Shown here one piece after another: positions 19,866 to 28,842 of a stretch of DNA of 64,000 bases. The notes below the pieces were generated by a model. The model was not told where the DNA came from and did no database searches. It was given only the letters and a program-made list of their open reading frames with translations. This DNA is from Palsa-883 sp963847615 (GTDB lineage: Bacteria > Pseudomonadota > Alphaproteobacteria > Acetobacterales > Acetobacteraceae), in NCBI GenBank assembly GCA_963847615.1, contig CAWKAN010000016.1:62001-126000 (forward strand). The letters run 5' to 3'. Position numbers and translations under genes: made by a program. Within the stretch, counting starts at the first letter, position 1; every line of letters starts with the position of its first letter.

Positions 19866-20192
19866 TCAGGGCTTCGCGGTTTCGGTCATTCTGGCGAGCG
19901 CCATGCTGTCCTTGTTGTTTCGCATAAGCATCGTCATGCCGGGGAGTGTATCCAGGCCCATGCCTATCGGCAGCCCGGTGTCGGGGTCGGGCTGGATTTT
20001 GCCGTAGCTCTGGCCGGAGACCTTCTCCCATTTTCCCGCCGGCTTCTTGATTTCGAGCGTGGCGACGGTCGCTTTCAGCACCATCCGCACGATCGCCTCC
20101 TTGAACGCGGGCGGCTTTGCCAGGCTCGGGCAGCCGGCGATCATCCGCCAGCCGTTCGCCAACGCCCAGCCGGTCAGCTCATCCTTGTCCAT
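19866..20192 (-). CDS. Hypothetical protein (108 aa)
   Basis: No domain recognised. The frame starts MDKDELTGWALANGWRMIAG and continues with VRMVLKATVATLEIKKPAGK and a Met-rich end, GMTMLMRNNKDSMALARM. Third-position GC is high and the protein is not repetitive, which supports coding. No signal peptide or membrane segment. It lies between the propeller and EamA genes on the same strand. Confidence 0.6.
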   Translation of the reverse strand: MDKDELTGWALANGWRMIAGCPSLAKPPAFKEAIVRMVLKATVATLEIKKPAGKWEKVSGQSYGKIQPDPDTGLPIGMGLDTLPGMTMLMRNNKDSMALARMTETAKP

Positions 20193-20302
20193 GCCGCGTG
20201 CTCCCGTGGTGCGGCCCGTGGTAGGCGGTGGCGCCGATCGTGGCAATGTGACTGACGGCGCGGCGGCTGTTGCGCGTGTGGTGGGGATGGTGACGAGGAT
20301 CG

Positions 20303-21136
20303 CTACGCCAGCCGCAGGATCGCCGCGCCTGCGACGATTGCCAGCGCGCCGCCCCAGCCCCAGCGCCCGGGTCGCTCGCCCAGCACCAGGCGCGCCAGCA
20401 GCACGCCGAACAGGATCGCCGTCTCACGCAGCGCTGCCACCGGCGCGACCGGAGCGCGCGTCATCGCCCACAGCACCACCGCGTAGGCGCCGACCATGCA
20501 ACCCGCGCCGCCCAGGCCGCGCCGCATCTCCCGTCGCGTCGGCCAGCGCGGCGGGGCGCGCCGATGCAGCCACAGCAGCGTCGGCACCGCGGTGAGCGGG
20601 AACAGCCACAGCGTGTAGGTCAGCGGCGCGCCTGACAGCCGCGCCCCCATCGCGTCGTTCAGCGTATAGGCGGCGATCACCACGGCATTTGCCAGCGCCA
20701 GCCGCACCGCCGCCCGCTCCCCCGGAACGCCGCGCGGGCGCGCCAGCGCGACGACGCCGGCGCAGATCGTCGCGATGCCGATCCAGGTGGCCAGCGGCAG
20801 CGCTTCGCCGATCAGCCCCCAGGCAGCGAGCGCGGCCAGCATCGGCGCGGCACCGCGCATCAGCGGATAGGCCAGCGCGACGCCGCCGCGCGCATAGGCC
20901 TCGGCGATCAGCACGAAATACACCGTGTTCAGCCCGGCGGAGATGAACAGGAAGCGCCAGGTTGCCGGCGGCGGCAGGGCCAGGAAGGGCAGCACCACGC
21001 CGGCGAGCACGGCGCTGCCGGCCACCACCAGCGCGGTTTCTCGCCGCCGGTCATGGCCGGCGCGCACCGCGACGTTCCAGACGGCGTGCAGCAGCGCGGC
21101 GAACAGGACGGCGGCGACGACCGATGGGCGCAGCAT
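20303..21136 (-). CDS. EamA/DMT-superfamily transporter
   Basis: A 277-aa inner-membrane protein with about ten hydrophobic helices in two repeated halves, the drug/metabolite transporter layout. Typical motifs are LLHAVWNVAVRAG in helix 1, AEAYARGGVALAYPLMRG at the end of the first half, and ETAILFGVLLARLVLGERPG at the end of the second. The substrate is unknown; members export amino acids, nucleobases or drugs. The start ATG 21136 (MLRPSVVAA) is the family-like one; the open frame extends much further upstream without homology. Confidence 0.88.
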   Translation of the reverse strand: MLRPSVVAAVLFAALLHAVWNVAVRAGHDRRRETALVVAGSAVLAGVVLPFLALPPPATWRFLFISAGLNTVYFVLIAEAYARGGVALAYPLMRGAAPMLAALAAWGLIGEALPLATWIGIATICAGVVALARPRGVPGERAAVRLALANAVVIAAYTLNDAMGARLSGAPLTYTLWLFPLTAVPTLLWLHRRAPPRWPTRREMRRGLGGAGCMVGAYAVVLWAMTRAPVAPVAALRETAILFGVLLARLVLGERPGRWGWGGALAIVAGAAILRLA

Positions 21137-21337
21137 GATGGCGCAACCATCGGCGCCGCGCGCGGCGTTGCCCAGACGGATGATGTGGCGCGGTTGTCGC
21201 CGGCGACCGCAGGTTGATCTACAGCGGCGGCGATTTAAACCAATGACCGAAAAGGGAATTCTGAAGCGGATCGGACGCCGGTTGCGGCTGGGGATGGCAC
21301 GGGGTAGGAGGGCCGTTGGCTGGATCGGGAGATGGAC

Positions 21338-21661
21338 ATGCCGTCGGACACACCAGGATTGGGAGGGGTGCGGCCAGACGACGGCCAGGCATTGACCATC
21401 AAGGGATCCGAAATCGCGCCGTTCCTGTACGTCGAGGATTTCCTTGATGCCAGTTGGGGCGGCGGGGTCGCCAAATTCCGTCTTGTCCGATTGCGCCGGT
21501 CCGACGAGCAAGGGGACGAAGAGGCTTACGTTGAGGTGGTCGCCATCTTGGCAATGTCGGCCGAGAATTTGGCTGACGCGTACCGGTTTATCGGGCAGAC
21601 GATAGAACGGATGAAGGAATCGGGTGACTATCGCTCCGAAGCATCCGGGGATAATCGATGA
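21338..21661 (+). CDS. Hypothetical protein, first gene of a three-gene cassette
   Basis: A 107-aa soluble protein, not recognised with confidence. Residues IKGSEIAPFLYVEDFLDASW and YVEVVAILAMSAENLADAYRF loosely recall small DUF3467-type proteins. The ATG at 21338 has GGGAG 7 bases upstream; ATG 21332 is two codons earlier. The 3' end overlaps the next gene by 4 bases (ATGA). GC content is lower than the flanks, suggesting acquisition. Confidence 0.6.
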   Translation: MPSDTPGLGGVRPDDGQALTIKGSEIAPFLYVEDFLDASWGGGVAKFRLVRLRRSDEQGDEEAYVEVVAILAMSAENLADAYRFIGQTIERMKESGDYRSEASGDNR

Positions 21662-22089
21662 CAGCAATCGAGTTCGTCGATCGTCACCTGAGGCACGGAT
21701 TGTTGCGTGCCGATCGGGTTGTCGTACGTAGAGGCCGGCGGCCTGAGCGGGTCTATCGATCTTACACCCTGACCCTGCGCGTGAGTTCTTATCGTGCCAA
21801 CGTTTGCGTGAGCATGAGCCCGGACCATCACATCGAAGCCCCCAGGGAGGGGGCGCAGTTGACCGCAGAGCGCAAATTGAAGGCTCACGATTCGGCAATG
21901 GCGAAGTATGCCGGGCATTGGCGGTGGATCGCAGGCGTTGGGTTGGCCGCAACCGCGATCGGTCTCATCATGGGTGTTGCTGCTCCTGGCCGGTTAACAG
22001 GCGTTGTCTTTCCGATCGGAATCACGGTGTTGCTTGTCGTTGCCTACGCAGCCCGTCCACGCTCAAATGCACCGCCGACTGCGCGGTGA
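21658..22089 (+). CDS. Hypothetical membrane protein, second gene of the cassette
   Basis: A 143-aa protein. The N-terminal ~90 residues are basic and soluble (RADRVVVRRGRRPERVYRSY). Two closely spaced hydrophobic helices follow, WRWIAGVGLAATAIGLIMG and VVFPIGITVLLVVAYAA, with a short tail. No family is recognised. It overlaps both neighbours by 4 bases, so the three are surely one operon. Confidence 0.6.
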   Translation: MTAIEFVDRHLRHGLLRADRVVVRRGRRPERVYRSYTLTLRVSSYRANVCVSMSPDHHIEAPREGAQLTAERKLKAHDSAMAKYAGHWRWIAGVGLAATAIGLIMGVAAPGRLTGVVFPIGITVLLVVAYAARPRSNAPPTAR

Positions 22090-22310
22090 GCGACGAGCTT
22101 GTCAGCCTTGTCAAGACGGTAGGCAAGCGAGACTTGCCAGCCATAGCATTGGCGACGTGGGGCGTTTACGGCGGACAGTACGCCGCCAAGTTCGATGCGC
22201 CTTATCGAGGAATCGCATCGTGGTTCTGCCTCGCAGCGATGGCGATTGGAGCTGTAGTCCTTGCGGCAAGAGCGATCGCGTCATTGAGATCTGTTCGGGG
22301 AGACCGATGA
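22086..22310 (+). CDS. Small membrane protein, third gene of the cassette
   Basis: A 74-aa product from GTG 22086, overlapping the previous stop (GTGA). One clear transmembrane helix (WFCLAAMAIGAVVLAARAIA) follows a soluble start (SDELVSLVKTVGKRDLPAIA). Unrecognised. The operon layout supports it as real despite its size. Confidence 0.55.
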   Translation: MSDELVSLVKTVGKRDLPAIALATWGVYGGQYAAKFDAPYRGIASWFCLAAMAIGAVVLAARAIASLRSVRGDR

Positions 22311-22447
22311 CCATTGCCGGCGCCGTCAAGACGGGCTGCGATGCCGGCATTACTTGCACAGCCGTGCGGCGGCGAAACGGCTAAGACCGCGGTCTCCGCA
22401 GAGCGTAGCTTCACGAGATCGCATGTCGACACCAACGGGTCGGCGGT

Positions 22448-23611
22448 TCAGTCGGTCTCGCCGTCCTTGCGGAACGGCGATTGTTCCGCCAGCGCCGCCA
22501 TCTCGGCACGCACCTGGGGCCGCTCTTCCTCCAGGAAGCCCGAGACCGCGCGGCGCAAGCCGGTGTGTGCGATCCAGTGCGCCGAGTAGGTCGGCTGCGG
22601 CCGATAGCCGCGCTGGATCTTGTGGCGTCCTTGCGCCCCCGCCTCCACCCGGCGCAAGCCGTGTGCGATCGCCCAGTCGATGGCGCGGTAGTAGCACAGC
22701 TCGAAATGCAGGAACGGAAACTCGCCGCGGCAGCCCCAGTTGCGGCCGTACAGCGTGTCGGCCCCGGCGATGTTCAGCGCGCCCGCCACCGGCTTGCCGC
22801 CCTGTGCGGCCAGCATCAGCACGACCTTGTCCCCCAACCGCTCCGACAGCAGCGAGAAGAAGCGGCGCGTCAGGTAGGCGCCGCCCCATTTGCGGTCCAC
22901 GGTCGAGGTGTAGAAGCGATAGAACGCGTCCCAATGTGCCTCGGTCAGCGCATCCCCGGACAGCGCGTGGAACGTCAGCCCGGCGGCGTTGGCGTCGCGC
23001 CGCTCGCGCCGCAACACCTTGCGCTTGCGCGACGACAGCGCGCCGAGGAAATCGTCGAAGCTGGCGTAGCCCTCGTTCTCCCAGTGGAACTGCATGCCCA
23101 GGCGTTGCAGCCAGCCGGCCTCGCCCAGGCCGTGCCATTCCGCCTCCGTGCAGAAGGTGACGTGCACCGAGGACAGGTCGAGCGACCGGCACGCCTGGGT
23201 GAACGCCGCGGCGAAGGTCGCGATCGGAATGCCGGCGCCCGGCCGGCGCAGCAGCCGCGGCCCGGGCACCGGCGAGAACGGCACCGCCACCTGCAGCTTC
23301 GGATAGTAGCTGCCGCCGGCGCGCTCCAAGGCGTTCGCCCAGCCATGGTCGAACACGTATTCGCCGTAGCTGTGCGTCTTGGCGTACATCGGCGCGACCG
23401 CCAGCACCTGCCCGTCCTCGGCCCGCAGCACCGCGTGCTGCGCCAGCCAGCCCTCGCGCCGATCCGCCGAGCCACTGTCTTCCAGCGCGCTCAGGAAGGC
23501 GTGGCTGACGAACGGGTTGTCGGCTCCGGCGCAGGCGTCCCAGTCCGCGGCCGCGATCTCGGCGATCGCGCCATGCAGCGTCAGGGTGAGAGAGGCGGAA
23601 CCGTCGGGCAT
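22448..23611 (-). CDS. GNAT / FemAB-like peptidogalycan family protein (DUF482)
   Basis: A 387-aa protein of the DUF482/PF04339 group, with two acetyltransferase-like halves related to FemAB. Motifs are PMYAKTHSYGEYVFDHGWANA, SSVHVTFCTEAEW, SRKRKVLRRERRDANAAGLTF and the late EAGAQGRHKIQRGYRP, all strong for this family. It is presumed to transfer an acyl or aminoacyl group; the real substrate is unknown. ATG 23611 (MPDGSASLTL) is used; 23671 is also open. Confidence 0.85.
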   Translation of the reverse strand: MPDGSASLTLTLHGAIAEIAAADWDACAGADNPFVSHAFLSALEDSGSADRREGWLAQHAVLRAEDGQVLAVAPMYAKTHSYGEYVFDHGWANALERAGGSYYPKLQVAVPFSPVPGPRLLRRPGAGIPIATFAAAFTQACRSLDLSSVHVTFCTEAEWHGLGEAGWLQRLGMQFHWENEGYASFDDFLGALSSRKRKVLRRERRDANAAGLTFHALSGDALTEAHWDAFYRFYTSTVDRKWGGAYLTRRFFSLLSERLGDKVVLMLAAQGGKPVAGALNIAGADTLYGRNWGCRGEFPFLHFELCYYRAIDWAIAHGLRRVEAGAQGRHKIQRGYRPQPTYSAHWIAHTGLRRAVSGFLEEERPQVRAEMAALAEQSPFRKDGETD

Positions 23612-23786
23612 GCGGAGGCCAGGGATGTCGGAACAACAGGCGTGGGACGAAGCCGGGGGGCGTGAAGTCACATTGTGTCACCGCTTGGCGCCGGAGCGGT
23701 AGTGCTTTGCGGCAGGCGCGCGCGTGGACAGGCCCCCCGATTGCGGGCAAACAGCCTGACAGCTCCCACCTTTGCCGGACCCCGAG

Positions 23787-24936
23787 ATGCCCCAGACCCA
23801 GACCGGACGCGCCGAGGATCTGCTGGCCGAACTGGCGACCTGGGTGACGATCAAATCGCCGACCAGCGACGCCGCGCGGGTGAACCGCGTGATGGATCTG
23901 GCCGAGGCCGATCTGGCCCGCGCCGGTGCCGCGATCACCCGCATTCCCGGCCGCGACGGCTATGGCGACAACCTGATCGCGCGCACGACGGTTCCGCCCG
24001 GGGCGGCGGGCGGTGGCGCCAACGGTCACATCCTGGTGGCCGGGCACCTCGATACGGTGTGGGACGTCGGCACGCTGGACACGATGCCGTACCGCGTCGA
24101 ACGGCGAGAAGGCACACGGCCCGGGCATCCATGACATGAAGGCCGGCAGCTTCCTGGCGTTCCACGCGGTGCGGTGCATCCTGCGCCAGGGCGTGCCGAC
24201 GCGCCGCCCGATCGTGCTGCTGCTGACGCCGGACGAGGAGGTGGGCAGCCCGACCTCCCGCGAATGGATCGAGCGGGAGGCGGAGGGCGCGGCCTGCGTG
24301 CTGATCCCCGAGCCCGCCGGGCCGCGTGGCGCGGCGGTGACGGCGCGCAAGGGGGTCGGCCGGTTCACGCTGCGCATCGAGGGCATCGGCGCGCATTCCG
24401 GCGGCGCCTTCCAGGACGGCGCCTCCGCCGTTGTCGAGCTGGCGCACCAGGTGCTGAAGCTGCACGGCATGGTGGACCTGGAGCGCGGCATCACGCTGAA
24501 CGCGGCGCCGGTCTGGGGCGGCTCGCGGCCCAACGTGATTTCCCCCGATGCCGGCTGCGAGATCGACCTGCGGGTGAACTCGATCGCGGACGGCGCGCGG
24601 ATGGAGCAGGCGATCCTGGCGCTGCGCGCGGTGACCGCCGGCTGCCGGATCACCGTGGCGGGCGGCATGAACCGCCCGCCCTTCGCCGAGGACCACGGTA
24701 TCTTGCGGCTGTATGAGAAGGCGCGGGCGATCGGCGCCGATGTCGGGATCACGCTGCCCAAGCAGCATCGGGGCGGCGGCTCCGACGGCAACTTCACCGC
24801 AGCGATGGGCATCCCGACGCTGGACGGGCTGGGCTGCCTGGGCGCCGGCGCGCACGCCAGCCATGAGCACATCTTGTGGCGCCATCTCGGGCAGCGCGCG
24901 GCCTTCCTGGCCGGGCTGCTCGAGGCGTTGGACTAG
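23787..24936 (+). CDS. M20-family metallopeptidase (glutamate carboxypeptidase type), frameshifted as given
   Basis: Zinc amidohydrolase of the CPG2/ArgE/DapE superfamily. The first frame has GHLDTVWDVG (metal-binding His and Asp). The second has GPGIHDMKAGSFLAF (bridging Asp), TPDEEVGSPTSREWIE (catalytic Glu-Glu) and HASHEHILWRHL (final His). The frame changes at 24100-24101, where GTCGAACGG would be GTCGACGG; dropping one A gives YRVDGEKAHGPGIHDMKAG. All metal ligands survive. The start ATG 23787 was chosen over TTG 23772. It is the first of three M20 genes in 5 kb. Confidence 0.88.
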
Positions 24937-24937
24937 G

Positions 24938-24971
24938 GCGCGTTCATGGTGACTGGATTTGTCGCGCCCGC
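24938..24971 (+). repeat. 34-bp dispersed repeat, copy 1
   Basis: It starts GCGCGTTCATGGTGACTGGA and is repeated at 48492-48525 with 5 changes. It directly follows the M20 stop codon. Confidence 0.55.
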
Positions 24972-24974
24972 GGC

Positions 24975-25105
24975 ACACCTCGCCCGCCCTTCGCGGGAGA
25001 TGTCGGCGAGCGGAGCGAAGCCGGGGGAGGATGGTGCTCGCGGCACCACCCTCACCCGCGTCGCAAGGGCTCCGCGACCTCTCCCGCGAAGGGCGGGCGA
25101 GGTGT
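24975..25105. repeat. Long inverted repeat between convergent genes
   Basis: Perfect 26-base arms at 24975-25000 and 25080-25105 (ACACCTCGCCCGCCCTTCGC and continuing). It lies in the gap between the convergent M20 genes, so it could work as a two-way terminator; it also resembles intergenic mosaic repeats. Confidence 0.75.
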
Positions 25106-25117
25106 ACGCGGGCCCGG

Positions 25118-26239
25118 TCACGGCGCCAGGCGCTCGGCGAGGCGCATGAACACCGGGATGGCGGCCGCCAACTCCGGCAGGCGCACGGCTTCCGTCGGCG
25201 TGTGCGCCACCGCGATGTCGCCCGGGCCGAGCACCACGCAGGGCGCCAGCGCCTGCAACTCGGAGGCGTCGGTGCCGTAGGGCGCGGTGCGTGGCGCCGC
25301 GCCGACCGTCTCGGCGCACAGCCGCACCAGCGGGTGGTCCGCCGGCAGTTCGGGTGGCGTGCCCTCCCGCGCCTCGGTCACCGCAATTCCGGCGCGCGCG
25401 GCGGCGTCATGCACCGCGGCGAGAACCGGGGTCGGGTCCACCTTGGCCGAATAGCGGAACTTGATGCGCGCCGTGGCCTTCGGCACGGTCACGTTGACCG
25501 CGGCGCCATGGTTGTCGAGCACCAGGTTGAAGTCGCTGAACACCGGGTCGTAGTCGGGGTCCTGCAAGGCGGGATCGGCGCGCAGTCGTTCAAAGATCGA
25601 TTTCATTTCGACCAGGAACGGGATCAGCGCCCAGTTGGCGTTGGTGCCGCGGCCGGTGGAGCTGTGCGCCTGCACGCCGGTCGCCACGCAGGTGAAGGCG
25701 ATATGGCTGCGGTGCCCGCGCACCGGCACCATGCGCGTGGGTTCCACCACCAGGATCAGCCGGGGGCTTGCCGCGCGGGCCAGCGCGGAATGCTGCACGA
25801 TCCGCCGCGCGCCGGCCTTCGTGGTTTCCTCGTCGGTGGTGATCAGCAGGCTGACCGGTACGCTTTCGGGCAGCGCGCGCGCCGCCAGGATCGCGGCGGC
25901 GAGCGGGCCTTTCATGTCGGTGGAGCCCAGCCCGTGCAGCGTATGGTCGGCGTCGGTGCGGCCCGACCACGGGTCCTCCTGCCAGCCGGTCTCAGGCACG
26001 GTGTCCATGTGGCCGGAGAACGCGATGCCGCCCGTGCCGCCGCCCCGGCCGGGGCGACGCGCGACCAGTGCGCGCTTGGCCACGCCGTTGGCGTCGGGAT
26101 AGTCCAGCCGCTCGACCTCGAAGCCGGCGAGTTCCGTCTCGATCCGTTCGGCGATGGGAAGGTTCGAGACGAAGCTGCGGCTGTCGATGCCGACAAGGTC
26201 GCGGGTCAGCGCGCTGAGCGCGGCGAGGTGGTCGATCAT
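25118..26239 (-). CDS. M20-family deacetylase (ArgE/acetylornithine deacetylase-like)
   Basis: A 373-aa zinc amidohydrolase. Metal ligands are in FSGHMDTVPETGW and LGSTDMKGPLAA; the catalytic pair is in LLITTDEETTKAG; the dimerisation domain carries VQAHSSTGRGTNANW; the final His is in VAHTPTEAVRLPEL. It is the ArgE/CPG2 group rather than DapE by motif spacing, but ArgE from the gene at 27415 fits the classical enzyme better, so this one probably acts on another N-acyl amino acid or dipeptide. It is convergent with the preceding M20 gene. Confidence 0.87.
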   Translation of the reverse strand: MIDHLAALSALTRDLVGIDSRSFVSNLPIAERIETELAGFEVERLDYPDANGVAKRALVARRPGRGGGTGGIAFSGHMDTVPETGWQEDPWSGRTDADHTLHGLGSTDMKGPLAAAILAARALPESVPVSLLITTDEETTKAGARRIVQHSALARAASPRLILVVEPTRMVPVRGHRSHIAFTCVATGVQAHSSTGRGTNANWALIPFLVEMKSIFERLRADPALQDPDYDPVFSDFNLVLDNHGAAVNVTVPKATARIKFRYSAKVDPTPVLAAVHDAAARAGIAVTEAREGTPPELPADHPLVRLCAETVGAAPRTAPYGTDASELQALAPCVVLGPGDIAVAHTPTEAVRLPELAAAIPVFMRLAERLAP

Positions 26240-26438
26240 GGCGAAACCCTAGTCCGGATTTTTCCCGCTGTCGCGGAACGATGGCGAGGGGCGATGTCGT
26301 GGCCGGAGTTTTCGCCGTCGGCAATACAGGTCGTATTTGCCAGGCGCGAAAATCCACCACGGTACGGTCGGGATGCGGCAGGGACCGAACCAGCGCCCGC
26401 GACAACGCAAGCAATCCGATCAGGTCGCCGGGGAGTGC

Positions 26439-27404
26439 CTATTCGAACTTCCCCAACCGCACCGCCGTGTGCCCGCGGCTCGGCCGCAGGCTTGGCATCA
26501 CCAGCAGGCAGTCGTTGTGCGGCGTGCGGATCTCCGTCGTGCCATCCAGCGCGATCACGGTGTTGCGCTTGGCGATGATATCGCCGCCACGATAGTCCTG
26601 CATGAAAGTGAAACTCGCCGTGGTCGCGGTGACGACCTTCGTTACCCGGGCGAAGCGCGGGCGCGGGCGGGGCAACGGTGGCGGCAGCGCGGCGCAGGCC
26701 GGCGCCATCTCCAGATGATGCAGCAGCGCGCCGACCGCCTCGCGCGCGATATCCACCGTCGCCGGTTCCCAGTGCTGTCCAGCCTCGATCAGATTGCCGA
26801 CATACGGCGTCGCGGGATCGGCGAAGCGGGGATAGTCGATGATGCGCTTGCCCCCGGCATGGCCGCGATCCGCCACCACCATCGCCGGCACCCCGATCTC
26901 CAGCGCCAGGCGCTTGCCCTTGTCGGTCTCGCCGCACAGCGTCAGTGGCTCCGACGGCCAGAGCATCGAATGCAGGTCGATCAGCACGTCCACGGTATCG
27001 ATCAGCGGTCGGATCTCTCTGGCGCGCTCCAACTCCACGGAATGCCGCGGTCCGTCCAGCACGTCGATATCCCAGACGCGGTTGATGTCCTCGTCGACGA
27101 AGCGCGACGCGGTCGGCTGGCGCGGATCGAAGCGCTGGAACGCCGCCGGATTGACGAAGCCGAAGGTCAGTCGGCCGCGCGTCGGGGCCAGCCCGGCGCG
27201 CAGCAGCCGATCGAGCACGATGCCGCCGGAGATCTCGTTGCCGTGGGTCAGTCCCAGCAGCGCGACGTGCGGACCCGGACGCGACGCGGCGCGCGTGGTG
27301 AAGCCGCGCACGCCGGTATTGCCCTCAAGCCAGGGGGTGATGTCGGGCACGGCAAGGCGGACCTCGAAGGCCGGCGCCGGCGGATGGTTGACGGGCTGGC
27401 CCAT
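26439..27404 (-). CDS. Succinylglutamate desuccinylase/aspartoacylase family deacylase
   Basis: A 321-aa zinc carboxypeptidase-fold enzyme. Metal ligands are in GLTHGNEISGG (His, Glu) and DVLIDLHSML (His), and the substrate Arg/Asn pair is in FVDEDINRVWD. The layout resembles DoeB-type N-acetyl-diaminobutyrate deacetylases as much as AstE, but no ectoine-degradation partners are near. The start ATG 27404 lies 10 bases after the argE stop, so the two are cotranscribed. Confidence 0.85.
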   Translation of the reverse strand: MGQPVNHPPAPAFEVRLAVPDITPWLEGNTGVRGFTTRAASRPGPHVALLGLTHGNEISGGIVLDRLLRAGLAPTRGRLTFGFVNPAAFQRFDPRQPTASRFVDEDINRVWDIDVLDGPRHSVELERAREIRPLIDTVDVLIDLHSMLWPSEPLTLCGETDKGKRLALEIGVPAMVVADRGHAGGKRIIDYPRFADPATPYVGNLIEAGQHWEPATVDIAREAVGALLHHLEMAPACAALPPPLPRPRPRFARVTKVVTATTASFTFMQDYRGGDIIAKRNTVIALDGTTEIRTPHNDCLLVMPSLRPSRGHTAVRLGKFE

Positions 27405-27414
27405 GCAGGCCGCC

Positions 27415-28590
27415 TCAGACCAGCAGCCGCTCGGCCAGGCGACGGATGAAGGCGTCGCAGGCATCGAGCTGGTCCTGCGCGATCCACTCATCCGGCTGGT
27501 GCGCCTGGGCGATGTGGCCGGGGCCACAGATGATGGTGGGGATGGCGGCTTCCTGGTAGTAGCCGGCCTCGGTGCCGTAGCTCACCTTGCCGGCGCTGTT
27601 CGCCCCGGTGATCTGTTTGACCAGCGAGGTCAGCGCGTGGTCGGGCGCGATGGCCATGCCGGGCATGATGCTCAGTACCTCGAAGCTGAATCCGGTGGCC
27701 GGATCGACCGCGTGCATCGCCGGCTCGATATCCGCTGCGACGTGGGCCTTCAGTCGTTCCATCGCGCGCATGGCGTCATCGCCCGGGATGGGGCGCCATT
27801 CCATGACGAACTCGGCGTGCTCGGGGATGATGTTGAGGATGCTGCCGCCCTGGATGGTGCCGACATGGATGGTGGTGTGCGGCGGGTCGAAACCGTCCTC
27901 GAACGGGCCTTCCTGGGCGAGACGGCGCGCCTCGGCAGCCACGTAGGACACCGCCCGGGCGGCGGCGTAGATGGCGTTGACGCCCTTGTCGGGCTCGCTG
28001 GAATGCCCGGGCTTGCCGCGCACCCGGACCCGCAGGTTGAGCTTGCCCTTGTGCGCCAGGATCGGCTTCATGCCGGACGGCTCGCCGACCACGCACAGCG
28101 CCGGCCTCATGCCGGACTCGTCCAGATCGCGGATCAGGCGCTGGGCGCCCTCGCAGCCGGTTTCCTCGTCGTAGCTGATGAACAGGTGCAGCGGTCGGGC
28201 CAGACCGCGCGCCTGCAGGTCCGGCACCGCGGCGAGGCAGGCGGCGACGAAGCCCTTCATGTCGGCCGCGCCGCGCGCATAGAGCCGGCCCTTGTCACGG
28301 CGCAGGGCGAACGGGTCGCTGGACCAGTCCTGTCCGTCCACCGGCACCGTATCGACATGTCCGGACAGTGCGATGCCGCCGGCGTGCTGGGGGCCGATGA
28401 TGGCATGGATGTTGGCTTTGTTGCCGCTCGCATCGGTGCTGACGCGATAGGGAACGCCCTGCGCGTCGAGAAACTCCCGAACGAAGGCGATCAGGGGAAG
28501 GTTGGAGTTGCGACTGGTGGTGTCGAACGCCACCAGCCGCGCGAGCATCTGGGTGGTGGCGACATGAGTCGATTGCGGGGCGGCGGGCAT
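27415..28590 (-). CDS. argE: Acetylornithine deacetylase
   Basis: Removes acetate from N2-acetylornithine in arginine synthesis. The 391-aa enzyme has LARLVAFDTTSRNSNLPLI, ALSGHVDTVPVDGQDW, YARGAADMKGFVAACLAA, FISYDEETGCEGAQRLI and GPGHIAQAHQPDEWI, which is the ArgE pattern and length. It precedes the AstE/AspA-type gene in a two-gene unit. ArgE over other M20 members rests on motif likeness, not on context. Confidence 0.87.
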   Translation of the reverse strand: MPAAPQSTHVATTQMLARLVAFDTTSRNSNLPLIAFVREFLDAQGVPYRVSTDASGNKANIHAIIGPQHAGGIALSGHVDTVPVDGQDWSSDPFALRRDKGRLYARGAADMKGFVAACLAAVPDLQARGLARPLHLFISYDEETGCEGAQRLIRDLDESGMRPALCVVGEPSGMKPILAHKGKLNLRVRVRGKPGHSSEPDKGVNAIYAAARAVSYVAAEARRLAQEGPFEDGFDPPHTTIHVGTIQGGSILNIIPEHAEFVMEWRPIPGDDAMRAMERLKAHVAADIEPAMHAVDPATGFSFEVLSIMPGMAIAPDHALTSLVKQITGANSAGKVSYGTEAGYYQEAAIPTIICGPGHIAQAHQPDEWIAQDQLDACDAFIRRLAERLLV

Positions 28591-28842
28591 GGCGGCAGTC
28601 TATACGGGCCGGCATAAGCGGCAAGTTGTGTCCTGGGACACAGTTGCCAAACCCTCGGGCGGGCATGCGGACGACCCCAAGGGCGCAGGAGATCTGTGCA
28701 ATCCGGCCGATCCAGCGGTTGGGCCGGACGTCGCCGGTCGTGCTGGTGACGGCGGTAAGTCGCCCTCGTCTGCCATGGCGCCTGCCGGCCCAACAGCGGC
28801 GATTAAGCCGGCGCTAACTCTTGCCGACGATCATGCGGGCGC

